From: Clitopilus passeckerianus
Lineage: Eukaryota; Basidiomycota; Agaricomycetes; Agaricales; Entolomataceae
Assembly: GCA_944990035.1 (NCBI GenBank)
Contig: CALYLX010000034.1
Location: 496,001 to 560,000 of the forward strand
DNA length: 64,000 bases
Reading direction: 5' to 3'
Part shown: positions 9,711 to 20,460 of the stretch, piece by piece
How the letters are laid out: each line of letters opens with the position of its first letter
How positions within the stretch are numbered: the stretch's first letter is position 1
Made by a program: the position numbers and the translations under genes
Notes under the pieces: generated by a model
Seen by the model: only the letters and a program-made list of their open reading frames with translations
Databases searched by the model: none
Told to the model about the DNA's origin: nothing

Positions 9711-10195
9711 TGTTATGATTTTGCTTACATGTTTCTCCTTACATACCCCGGCCCGCTTACCTATGCACGATTACTCACATATGCTGCGCATCACTGCGCA
9801 TTTTTCATCTTTTTCCATGCTTACTCCGCATCTCTCACGATCGTGAGAGACTTATACCTTATCTGACTCTTTCTGACTCGCATTGAGTCATACTGACTCA
9901 TGTACTTACTCATCATGCTGCGCATGACTCATTACTTGCTCAGCATGCTGCGCATGTGCTATATTTAGAACTACTAGATAGGTATATAAACCTGTACCAT
10001 TTGGTCAAGGCTCCTCAGCTTGACCTAGGCAATCTACCTAACTGCTTAGTTCTCTACTTCGCCTTTAAGTCCCTTGCTTCGTCAATCTCACCAGGTTGTC
10101 AGTACAGCCGCAGCTGCTGACAAATCTCTGTCTTTGTTTATCAAAGACATCGAGCGTAAACAGTATTACCTAAGTTGTTAGGCTCTGCCTTAACA
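9711..10195 (+). repeat. 3' LTR of Gypsy A
   Basis: Identical in length (485 bp) and, by eye, in sequence to 2952-3436. A short purine run (gagagggtaa, 9701-9710) immediately upstream is the likely polypurine tract. Confidence 0.92.
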
Positions 10196-11849
10196 AATGG
10201 CATGTGAACCGTGAGCCGCCTTCAGAGTTTCCACAGCTGCGACAGCCTCAAGAACATTCCCTTCAGCATTCAGAACAGCATTCATGGCTGGGCGCCAGTC
10301 GCTATCGCGATAACCTTGGCCGAAGATGGATTGGAGCATGTTCTCCACTTGGGGCAGAGTCAAATCTGTCGAGATGAACTCATCGATGACAGCCCATGCT
10401 TGGGACTCCATCGAGGATACAGCAGGGGTAGTGGAGGGAGGGGCGATGGGCAAGCGGGTGCTGGAAGGAGGAGTGGGATGTGCTGGGAGAATTCCGGTGT
10501 GTTCCCAGCAATGTGCAATGCTTTCGGAACTGACCATCTTCCAGGCTTCCTGCACCATCAACATCGCCTCAAGAAGGTTAATCTTGTAGATGTCAACTTC
10601 CCCAGCTTCATCAAGACCAATGGCGCGAATACAGAAGCTTCGGCGGTAGTGGGCCTTGATGCAGCGGATGATACCTGCATCACATGGTTGCACCATGGAC
10701 GTGAGGTTAGGCTCGAAGAACTGGACAAGGATATTGCGGGGCTCATAGGATACGTAATGACCAGAGAAGTTATCGAGCCACAGGACTACGTAGCGCTTCT
10801 GTCGAATCATCTCCATGTCCATATGTTTTAACCACCTGTATCGAACTTATTAGAAGTGAACAATGAACGAACCAGAATTACTCACTCTTCAAAGAGGTCT
10901 CTGTTCATCCAAGCTTTCTTATTGTTACGGTAGTAGAAGCCATAATCACCTGGTGTCTTCTTGTTGAAGCATCGAGGCTTCGCATATTTGCCAATGTAGA
11001 TTAGTGGGAACTTCTCGCTGCCGTCGGCGTTGCAGCAAACACCGAGTGTGATGCGAAACTTGTCCTTCTTCTTGCCGCTCATCTGCTTGGTGGCCAGTCC
11101 ACGGTCCGGAGGAGCACTGGAACAACATTGGTCAGTTAGAAAGACTTTGCGGCAATCGCACAGAATACTCACAATGGAAATAGACTTGTCTCGTCAAAAT
11201 TAATCATGTCCTTCTTCTGAAACCCCGCCAGGATTCCTGCAACACGAATTTTCTCAATCGCAACAGCCTCCAGGTCAACGGATCCTGCCTCTCCATGTGC
11301 TCTCCACTCCTTCAGACCATACGCCTTACAGAACGAAGGCACCCACGCTCCTCCCGAAAGCCTCTCCTCCTTCGGCACGTTCATCCTCTCTTCGAAGATC
11401 ACTCGCTTAGCAGCAAGCATCGGTCCGTTCACAACCTCTCGCTTCTCCTCCATATGCCGGACCCATAACACCAGCGCTTCCTCCACATCAGGACGGACGA
11501 CGGCACGCGGGCGCTTCAATGACAGCGCGTTGGAAGTGTGGGTGATGCGTCCTTCCACCTCTGGACGCTGTTGCAGTTTCCGAGACAGAGCAGATTGAGT
11601 GAAGGTGAGAACACCATCTGCTCGAGTTGCGAAGTGTTTGACGACCTGAAGCTGGGAATCGGAAGGATGTTTATCGACGTAATCAAAGACGAGCAACCAG
11701 TCTCCAAGAGTGAGGTTATTGCGATGATTCGTCTGCAGAGGCTTAGCAGACGTCTTGGCATCGGAGGCCTTTTTGCGGGGAGCATAGACCTTGGGACGAG
11801 AGAACGGCTTGGTGGGCTTGGAGGCAACCTTACGCTTGGTAAGAACCAT
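10196..11849 (-). pseudogene. pogo/Tigger transposase, N-terminal two thirds (interrupted gene)
   Basis: This is a CENP-B/pogo-family DDE transposase. Exon 1 (11849-11173) encodes the basic N-terminus, a pogo/CENP-B helix-turn-helix region and a Tc5-type HTH. A 56-nt intron (11117-11172), exon 2 (11116-10886), a 50-nt intron (10836-10885) and exon 3 (from 10835) follow. Catalytic aspartates are visible in NFDETSLF, VVLWLDNFSGH and MVQPCDAGI, the DDD triad of this family, so the catalytic core looks intact. SGKKKDK and YRNNKKAWM are further family hallmarks. The gene is cut at 10196-10199 by Gypsy A. Its C-terminus resumes in frame at 2951 on the far side; total coding length without the insertion is 2073 nt (690 aa). 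Confidence 0.85.
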
Positions 11850-12507
11850 TCTGACGACGGTATCTGTTCTTCGCTCAAAAACGTAGCCCGCTTTTATGCA
11901 TTCTCTTCTATGGCTGCCTCCCTACGGTTCTCGGAACGGAAATTTGTATTTTGCAGTGAATTACCAATGCATATTCTCTTTACACGGCCCCAAAACCATT
12001 CGAAGCGAAAAGTACAGCTTAAAAGTGGTGCTGAAATATTCTTTTGGGGCAAATTCAGGACTCAGGCCTCAACATTTGTTATTACAATGCAAATAAAGGT
12101 TGAAGATATGTCAGAAATTCGGTTCCCACTGCTCTCAAAGGGCATCTCATACTGCATATCGGTCAGTCATGGCCGATGAATTATGCGGTATGCGACACTT
12201 AGCGCGTCCCGAGTTGGGGATTGCGCTCGTCCAATGCGTTATCAAGATTATGCGATAACGGGCTATGCATTATCACGAAATCTACTGTAACAGCCACCAT
12301 CATAGCGTCTAATTGAAAGATCAAGGTCATGTTTTCATACCTGTCAAAGGCGATGGCAACTTCACTACCAATGAGGGCGGATAGCACACGTTGAACGTGC
12401 CTCATGGGGAATAGCTGGGTTTAGAAGTTCTCCTGCCTCACCGTGTGCGACACGAGGCAGCCCACCGCTTTCTGAAATGACTTTTCGATTCTATCGTCTG
12501 CTCACTC

Positions 12508-14344
12508 ATGGCCTCGTTAGGCATAAACCACTCCATTATTACAAGCTCACGGGGAATCAATGTTAATGTTACCCAAAACCAATCTCCAAGCCAGCGTATG
12601 TTCATACCCTTTCATCAAATGATACTAATCCTCATCTGACGTCGGTATTAGATGCGATGCAAATTCTGAAGGGCCAAGTATCCTTCGGTGCTCTCTACAA
12701 CTCGAAGGAACGTTTTGACCCTCCAAAATGCCATCCGGATACTCGGACAGCCGTATTAGATACTGTCGATCGCTGGATTCAAGCACAGGAAAGAGGGCTT
12801 GAATTCAAACCAGTCATGTGGCTTCGTGGTGCAGCGGGAGCCGGGAAATCGGCTATTGCTCAGACGTGTGCCGAACGATGGGCGTTCGGCACACTGGCTG
12901 CCAGTTTCTTCTTCTCCCGGACTGTAGGTGGACGAAACGAAAGTGGCTTCCTCATACCAACTCTTGCTTATCAAATTGCGCTCTCCGTCCCCTCTACATG
13001 GCCCTATATCGAACGTGCTATCGTTCATGATGTCGGGCTATTTGATAAATCCCTCTCGACCCAGATGTATGAGCTCATTGTCCGCCCATTGATGACTGTG
13101 GCATCACAAACGACTATGTCCCCCCTGGCTATTGTAATTGATGGCTTGGACGAATGCTCCGTCGATTACGAGAAACAAACGCACGAGGATCAGCAGCGAG
13201 AGATTCTCGAGGCTATCACATTCGCAGCCCAACAACCCAACTTTCCCGCATTCTTCTTGATTGCAAGTCGGCCTGAACGCCAGCTTCGAGAGAGCTTTGA
13301 GTTCACGGAACTAAAGAGATGGACACATCTGGTTGTCCTTACCCAGAACGCCGAGTCGGATGCAGATATCGAGCTTTACCTCACCTGCAAAATCGAGGAG
13401 CTCAAGGCCAAGAACCGTTTCATCCCAACTCCGTGGCCTGGAGGCAACACCATTGCCAAACTCGTCCAGAAGTCATCCGGTCATTTCATTTATGCTGCTA
13501 CTGTGATCCGATTTATCTCTTCGCCCCGTGTGGATCCCCAACGAAGCTTGGATATAGTTTTAGAAATTGGTGTCCCGAGCTCTCGTCGGGACAACCCATT
13601 TGCAGAGCTCGACGCACTCTATATGCACATATTGAACTCGGTTCTTCCCGAATCACTTGATATTGTGCTATTGGTCTTTCAGGTTCTGGTCGATGGCCCT
13701 CTCCCTGGTCTTCCGCACACAATTGACGCAACACCATTTCACAATAGTCTACCGTTCTTCTCACACCATCTCATCACCCCCATACACCAGCTAAACACCG
13801 ATCTTATTGACCTTCACTCCCTTTTAATCATTCCCGACTCTACACGTGAGCAAATAAGATTCATTCATGCATCCTTTACCGACTTTCTCAGCAACAAGAA
13901 AAGGTCCGGCTCGTTCTCCACGACAGTCACTCGAATTAAGGATGTTGTGACTATCCGCGTTCGCCACCTGTGGAGAGAGCTCATGGCAGCTGATCCAGCT
14001 ACTTCCATAGGGTCAGACCTCTCCCTGGGCTTGTTATTGCAGGATTTGCGCGAATGCGCAACTACCTCTGAAGAGATCAAGCATGGGTTGTACGCACTAC
14101 TAGGCCGACAAACCGATTTGGTTTACCAGTACCTCGTAGACATCGGTCTGGGAGAGCTTTACAACCCGTCTTCAGCTTCCCAAGCAATTTGCGCGGGAAT
14201 CGAATGCTTGTCCAAGTATCCAAGCTACATCAATGTTGTTCTTTCGTACCTCCACGTAAGCAAGGCAACCCCCTTGACATCTTAAATGGTTAGGCTGAAT
14301 AGTTTCGTAGCGATGTGAGTGGAGTGCCCGTAAGGAGACGTTAG
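12508..14344 (+). CDS. NACHT0: intact NWD2-like NACHT NTPase
   Basis: Exon 1 (12508-12595) encodes a short leader with SSRGINVNVTQNQ. A 56-nt intron (12596-12651; branch ctaat, acceptor ttag) precedes the main exon (12652-14255). The main exon has the family signature ERFDPPKCHPDTR, Walker A GAAGAGKS (residues about 89-96), Walker B LAIVIDGLDE (about 188-197), sensor-like IASRPERQLR, then FIHASF and a C-terminal helical part. A 47-nt intron to a 13-residue last exon is my reading; without it the frame stops at 14285. NACHT proteins are signalling ATPases with roles in fungal self/non-self recognition and cell death. No WD40, ankyrin or TPR repeats follow, and the acidic tail of the paralogues is absent. 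Confidence 0.82.
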
Positions 14345-14505
14345 GCGTATGCGTTCCACAGAAGATTAAGGATCCGCAGGATCAGGCGACCCGTCTAACA
14401 TCATCCCAAGCGCCTGGGCTACGACAAATAGGTAGCCCAAATTCGACGCCGCCTCATCACCATTCCCACTGGGAGTCGTCAACGCCGTCATACTCATACC
14501 CACCT

Positions 14506-15021
14506 TTGTCTATTCACCCATTGCATTCCTCTTCAAGTCTGAATAATAGCTATCGACTTTCTTCAATTCAAACACGGGCAGAACAAAACAGGGCTACCGA
14601 CTTCAATGGAAGATATTCCTATCAAGCATGTCGTTCCGGATGTCCCTTGCCCGAGTCACCCCACCATATGTTCGTCGAATGCCCGCAGTTCCACGATATC
14701 CGAACCGCTAACCTGTCAAAACTACGAGATATCATAGAAGATATTCTCATGATTTACGGGACTTTATTTCACCACCACCCTGTCCTGTCCGTTGCGATTG
14801 ACACCACATTCGCGGACGACAGATCACGTCCAGCGTATCTTCCTCCTTTCTACGTTGGTGCATTACCGCCAGTTTCTGAGTTATTGGCACCCGTGTACTT
14901 GGCCCATCTCGAGGAGCACGACGTGGCGGATATGTGCTCGCAGATAACAACGGAGTGGCATGTCGTGGAAGTCAGAGCGGCAGAGGAAATTCGGAGATGT
15001 TCCTCACGGCGTTACATCTAG
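14506..15021 (+). pseudogene. Probable LINE-type reverse transcriptase tail remnant
   Basis: This 171-codon frame contains a Cys/His motif, CRSGCPLPESPHHMFVECPQF, followed by R and a helical stretch. Similar C-x3-C-x7-8-H-x4-C-P-F motifs end the ORF2 proteins of many fungal non-LTR elements, downstream of RT. No RT domain or poly-A tail is recognisable, so it is at best a 5'-truncated relic. A small host zinc-binding protein is an alternative. Confidence 0.35.
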
Positions 15022-15312
15022 AGTAGGTGCACGGAAATGCATATTTTGACTCCAAATGCAGACCGAACGAGATTAAACCTCTGGATGAATCGCTCAAGTC
15101 ATGATTGGAGAACAACATACGAGGCCCTCTGCACGGTGTTAAAAATAAACGATTTGAATTGCATAAATGTAGACGAAATACGAAACGGCTAAAAGTAACG
15201 TAGACGGAGATAGCGTCGAATCCTATGCGTAATGCCAGGAACTACTGGTGTATAAATGGTGAAATAACTATATCGAGGATCCGACGAGTGCTTTCCCAAA
15301 TACCTTCTCGTA
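15022..15312. other. Intergenic spacer
   Basis: AT-rich, with no gene-like frame. It holds the 3' flank of the minus-strand gene that ends at 15313. Confidence 0.4.
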
Positions 15313-18300
15313 TCAATTAACATCATCCATTCCACCGCCCCTAGCACCAGCTTCTTCTCCACCTTCAGGTCCAATTCCACCCGGTCCACGAACTCGAGCA
15401 TCATGAAATATCCCACCGGGCTCAAACAACGCAGGCGGAAGCGGTATCCCATCCCCATTTCCCGTGCTAGGCCCAGCTGAAAGCACCGCCTCGATCAGAG
15501 CGTCGACACCTCCTGGGTTGTGTGGTGGTGGTGGTCCCGCTGGTGTCGGTGCAGTTGGCGACGGCGATGATGGTGCGGGAGGAGGTGGAGGTGGGCCAAA
15601 GGCTACTGGTACTGCAGTTGAACTCAATGAGGAAGGTCCTAGTGAAGAAGACGAAATCGGAGCCCGAGTCGAAGTCGACGTCGAACCACTAGCAGTAGCA
15701 GCCATTCTCGTTCCACTCCCACTTGAACCACTCAAACCCCCGGGAGAATTGAAAGCACCCTTCAACTTCCCACCTGGTGTCTTCGGTTTCATGTTGGCTT
15801 TTAGGGTTCCTTCTCTTCCTCCTGATCCTCCTGCGTTCCCTCCTGCTCCTGCGTTCGATCCACTCCCTCCACACGACCCAATCAGCGCCTTCGCAGCGTT
15901 AACACCTGGAGTAGCTGTTGTCGCTGCACCGGTACCAGTCGTACCTCCAACGCCAGTCGAACCGCCCGCAGAGCCTTGACCGATAGATGCAGCGGCAGCA
16001 GCAGCAGCAGCAGCTTTCTCCTTCGCAGCCCTCGCAGCCCTAGCCTTCGCATTCGCAGCCGCAATCTTCTTCCTCTGTCCTTTACAGAACATATTCAACA
16101 CCTCGAGTGCGTTCGCGATGTGGGATTTTGAGGGGCGGTCGGAGATTCTATAAGCGCGCTGGTTAATTCTTGTTCGCCTCTTTAGTGATAGAGAGAGAAG
16201 GGATGCAATGTAAAACGAGAAGGACGAACGGTGGAAGAGAAGACGGAGGAAGGAAAATGGAAACGGCACGAAGTTGTACGAAAAGAAGAAAATGAAGCGA
16301 GAAAACGACTCACTTCCCAGCCATCGCACTGGCCACATCTCCAGCCTTCATCCACGGCATCGTCTCAACCACGTTTTTATACACCCTCGAGAATATCTTC
16401 TCAACCTCCCTCGATACGTTCAGTGTTGGAGCTAGCTTCTCTTTGGCTTTTCCTTTGTCCGTCGAGGTGGTCGCTCCCGTCGAAGTCGCGATCGTATTAG
16501 CAGCCTTCACCACAGGTTCCCCCCTGACCAACCCCTTAACACCCAACACCCTCCCAACACTCAACCACCCCTCCAACCTCTCCCCAAACCTCGGTTTATA
16601 CCTCTCCCTAACCTCATCCAACATCCAATCTCTCCCTCCCGCTCCTCCCTCCCTCCCACCTCTCCTCGGTCCTCCCTCTCCCCCACCCGGCCCCAGACCT
16701 ATTCCCATCAACTCATCGTACCCACCATCATCTAACCCACCACCACCACCTATCCCGTCGTCCTCATCGTCATCCGGAGCCGCACCCCTCCCAACCTTCT
16801 CATCCATATCCAAAATCGCACACACCTCATCGTCCACCTCGCTCCCTCCACCCCCAGGAGGAGCGCCACCAGGGAGCATACCAGGTGGGAGCGGGAGGCC
16901 CATCATCATGGCTGCGAATGTCATTGGGTTGAGTGGGGGGACGTTGCCTCCTGGTCCTCCACCTGGGCCGCCAGGGCCAAAGCCTGGTCCTCCTCCACCT
17001 GGTACGCCAGCTCCGCCTACGAAGTCGACCCCAGAATTAAGAGAAGGACTCAGGACTCTCTCGGCCCAGCTCTCGATTCGATCTTTCCTCTGCTGGCTAT
17101 TCGCCGGAAGCTTCAATATGTTTTGGAGTTCGGTGAGGTTTAGCGGGGTGGAAGCGAGTCCGAAGGTAGACGTGACGGCTCGTGTGAGGGATGCGATGGA
17201 GGCGGTGAGCTCGGATTCGAAGAGTGTGAGGGATGTGAGTGGTTTGGGTGGAGTTTCGATGCCTGCGATTGCGACTGAGGGTGTGACTTGGACATCTTTC
17301 GCTTTTCCTTTCCCTTCCTCGGTATTTTTCATGTTCGCTTTCTGCTCGACGGCAGGTAAAACAACAGCAACCCCCATCCCAACATCCCTATCCCCACCAT
17401 CTCCCTCCCCATTCAACATCCACCCCCACCTTTTCCAACACTCCGTCGCCCTCTCCACGTCGAAGTCATACACCCATATCCTCAGGGCAGCCTTAACCGT
17501 CTCCCTACTATTGCCTTGGTTCTTCTCGAGGGTGGTGGTGAGCCAGTGTTCGATGACTTCTGGGGTTTCTATCAGATTCGTTAGTTTTGGTGTAGTGGTC
17601 GAGGTCGATGTTATATGTGCCGAGGATACGAGTGCGGTTCGACTAGAAGACAAAGAAAAACCACCAACATGCCTCGCCAACCCCCCAATAACCCTCCACC
17701 CACTCAAACTCGGCCTCGTCTCAAACTTGTCCTTCAGTCGCTCCATCACCAAGTGGTACAAGACCAGCCTGGAGGTATTTTGTCGTTGAGACCAGTAAGG
17801 CGCGTGGTGTGGGCATGTGCAGAGTTTGTGAATGTGGGGTGGGGTGGGTTTGGTACGAGGGATGGGGGAAGAGGAGGCAGAGGAGGGGGAAGAATCAGAG
17901 TTGGCGCGGTGGGACCATTGGTCGTCGTCGACTGGGGTGGTGTCGTTCGACTTCTTGTTCTCCTTCGTCACAGAAGCCGTAGAACGACCATCGGCAGTCA
18001 CAGTAAGATCCTTCACCTCGTCATACTCCCCATCGTCATCTGTCGTCACGTAGTCGTCTTCATCTTCGCCTTTATCCTCCTTGGAGTCGTCCTCAGAATC
18101 GGTTGGATCCTCGTCAAGATCAAGTAGTTCGTCTAACTGATCCTCGAGATCCTCCATGTTGTCATCGATTTCTGGGTTACGGAGGTCATAGCCTGTCGAG
18201 TAGAGTAGAGTTAGTACATCTTCGATAGGGATAGAATAGAACGAAAGTAGATCGTGTAGTGAACGGAGAATGATAAAAGGATATTCCCTTGAGCACACGC

Positions 18301-19413
18301 GAACGCATATACCCTTACTCCTTCACTCAAAAGGCCGTCGAAAAAATCGTTCGCTCACCACCATCAACCAACCCCTCAACTCCACCCCCATTCTCCCCAA
18401 TCGCCTCCTCAACATCCTCCACCATCTCTCTCATCGTCCTGTCCCCCTTCCCCCGACTCTCGCGACTTCCATAAGCCGCCATAGAAACGAACAAGTCTCG
18501 CCATATCCAGAGAAGAACAGAGTTGAGCCGTTGAGGACCGTGGAGGTGGAATGTTTTGACGGTTGTGGAGAGCGAGGATAGATCGTCTTCCTCATCTTCC
18601 TCTTCGTATTCCACATCGCCCATCGTCTTCCATTTTCGTTGTCGTTTCAAACTCGAAGTAGATAAAGGAGAGTCCGTCTCGAACGGCCCAACCCTCGGCA
18701 CCCTCAACCTCACCGCAATCCTACAATTCACAATCGCACACCCACACCCGCTCCCTGGTCCCATACCAAACATCCCGCCCCCCGGACTCCCAAGGCCGGG
18801 GATATCCAACACCCTTTGTGCCCACCTTAATATCTCCAACAAACACTCGTGCCCTTCTAAATACCTCTCGCGCCATACCCATACGCAGACCCATACATCC
18901 TCCATCCACTTCGCCAACGTGCGGAAGTACTCCTGCACGAGCTCGGAATGCGACAAGGAGGTGAGGAGGGAGGGAAGTGGGGGTGTGGTTTGGTAGGACG
19001 TGAAGGGGGAGGAAGAGGAGGAGGAGGGCATGGAGGACAGCTTGGAGAAGAGGGAGAGTTGGGAGAGGAGGTAGGTTAGCGTGGAGTGGTAGGTGGTCAT
19101 TGAGATTGAAGGAAGGGGACGGAGGGTGTGGCTGAGGGTGGATGTGTGTGTGAGGACTAGGCGCGTTCCATTAGTTCGGAGAGTAGAAGAGAGGGAAGGA
19201 CGTACGATCTTGGACAACGGCATTATTCTCCCCTAGCTCATCTAGTAGTTTTCCTAACTTTTCTTCTACCAATCGACGTTGGCTCTCTCTCGGGAGGTCG
19301 TGGTACAATGACAAAAACCTTCAAATCCCGTTATTTTTCCGCCGAAAAGATAAGATATCATCTACTCACCGTTGACTAGCCGTTGACCTTGACTCGGTGT
19401 CGTTGTCTTTCAT
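15313..19413 (-). CDS. Five-exon host gene, about 1222 aa, unidentified
   Basis: Exons, all in frame: 19413-19370, 19318-19206, 19156-18359, 18192-16314 and 16147-15313 (3669 nt). Introns of 51, 49, 166 and 166 nt have GT/AG ends; the third has a perfect TACTAAC branch site. The start MKDNDTESRSTASQ opens a helical N-terminus (LYHDLPRESQRRLVEEKLGK). Later come a Ser-rich stretch, an acidic linker (DLEDQLDELLDLDED, DSEDD), a Cys/His cluster near HKLCTCPHH, a folded segment (WVYDFDVERATECWKRWGWML), Gly/Pro-rich repeats and an Ala/Lys helix before a Gly-rich tail. No catalytic motif or membrane segment is seen. It resembles a large nuclear scaffold protein, but I cannot assign a family. A partial copy of its 5' end lies at 24850-25110. 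Confidence 0.72.
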
Positions 19414-20460
19414 GACAGGCGACGACGGACAAGCGCTGGTCGGCGACAGTTGTCGAAAGGCGTCGGGACTCGGAATTGCCACATCAATTCGGGCACGTGG
19501 CGGGCGCTTAGCATTTAGGGTTAGGAGTTCAAAAGGCGCTCATCGGCTGCGACGAATCTGTTCTTTCTATTCTACTCTATCTTATGGTCTAGGTTCTCCA
19601 GAAGTTTTGTCACCAAGGCTAGTGAGCAGGGCTGGCGAGACGAAATAGGAGGGAGGGAAGAAGGTACACACAGCCCGATGCTCAGTTGAAGACTCGGCTC
19701 GGAATATTGAATGCTGCTCCAAGTCGTTCTTGGTCTCCTTCCGCCAACCCTCTTGGCTGCCTACGCTCTCAATCTACAACAGCTCCGGACAGTGTGTTAG
19801 CCGACCTCGGGAGGAGGAGTGTCACGTTCAGAATTCTCGGGACTCTTCATTTCGAAGCCTCGATGGATGATGGAGCTGGGAACGCCTATGGCCAGACGAA
19901 TCGCGCTATGGGCTGGGATGGAGCTTAGAAAGGAGGCTGGGAGACATCCGGGTCAGCGCTAACGACGAGAGACCAAAAAAATATGCTGCTCGCAGCCAGC
20001 TCCTCCATAAGATGAATCTGCCGGCTCCTGTAATGAATTGCCAATCGCTGCACTATACCCATACCCCGAATAAAGCTGTGAGCCTATATTTGCTTTGCTC
20101 TTTGGATGTCGTTGCTATCCATCCTGTCGTTAATGCGGGGCCTCCTAGTTACCCCGAGGTAGATGCTTTGAACGAACGCTCAGATCCATCAGCTCCAGGT
20201 ACGTAATACTTTCTTCACGAGGTTTCTCTACCTGACGACGTTCAGAAGGCGCAGACCCAACAAAGATGAATCAAGCCGTGAGTTGCACCACCTTTGAGCG
20301 GCAAGTGCCAGAGGTTGTCTCCGATGACGAACCTTATTTTCTTCTCGTTCTTTATATTTTTTGATTATGAAGAGTTCGTGTAACATTCGAGCCATTACGA
20401 GTACAAATGCATGAACAGATGCAAACATTAGAGTGGTCAATATACAGGTATGAGGCCGGC
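19414..20460. other. Intergenic region upstream of the 1222-aa gene
   Basis: Only short frames without domains are present. Part of it (19414-19580) resembles 25050-25200, so the duplication of the neighbouring gene's 5' end includes its promoter side. The rest shows no recognisable element. Confidence 0.4.

Larger units (their letters stand above)
2952..10195 (+). mobile_element. Full-length chromodomain Ty3/Gypsy retrotransposon, copy A
   Basis: Two apparently identical 485-bp LTRs starting TGTTATG and ending TTAACA flank gag, protease, RT, RNase H, integrase, chromodomain and an extra ORF in that order. The integrase-before-LTR order and the chromodomain place it among chromoviruses (Tf1/sushi type). 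The target duplication is aatg (2948-2951 and 10196-10199). Family members B, C and F have exact 5-bp duplications, so one base was probably lost at this junction. Several reading-frame breaks make this copy non-autonomous unless they are sequencing errors. Confidence 0.92.
2308..12287 (-). mobile_element. pogo/Tigger-type DNA transposon, split by Gypsy A
   Basis: The ends are imperfect inverted repeats: CAGTAGACTTGCTGATA from 2308 and, read inward on the minus strand from 12287, CAGTAGATTTCGTGATAATG. Each end is flanked by TA (2306-2307 and 12288-12289), the target duplication of the Tc1/mariner superfamily including pogo. Without the 7.2-kb Gypsy insertion the element would be about 2.7 kb, normal for pogo, and it encodes one transposase on the minus strand. 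Subterminal ATAATGCATA-like motifs occur at both ends; the same motif recurs in the element starting at 63618. Confidence 0.8.

Noticed and set aside
12657..14285. Reading NACHT0 as starting at the internal ATG 12657
   Set aside because: A spliced 88-bp first exon aligns with first exons of NACHT1-3 and keeps the frame, so 12508 is the better start.
15464..15979. Pro/Gly-rich plus-strand frame (171 codons)
   Set aside because: Antisense of the Gly/Ala-rich last exon of the 1222-aa gene, whose splice model is strong.
16443..17789. Long Pro-rich plus-strand frame (448 codons)
   Set aside because: Shadow of the G/C-biased minus-strand exon 18192-16314; composition is the complement of Gly-rich coding DNA.
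18556..18996. Plus-strand frame with Ser run and His-rich segment
   Set aside because: Antisense of exon 3 of the 1222-aa gene.
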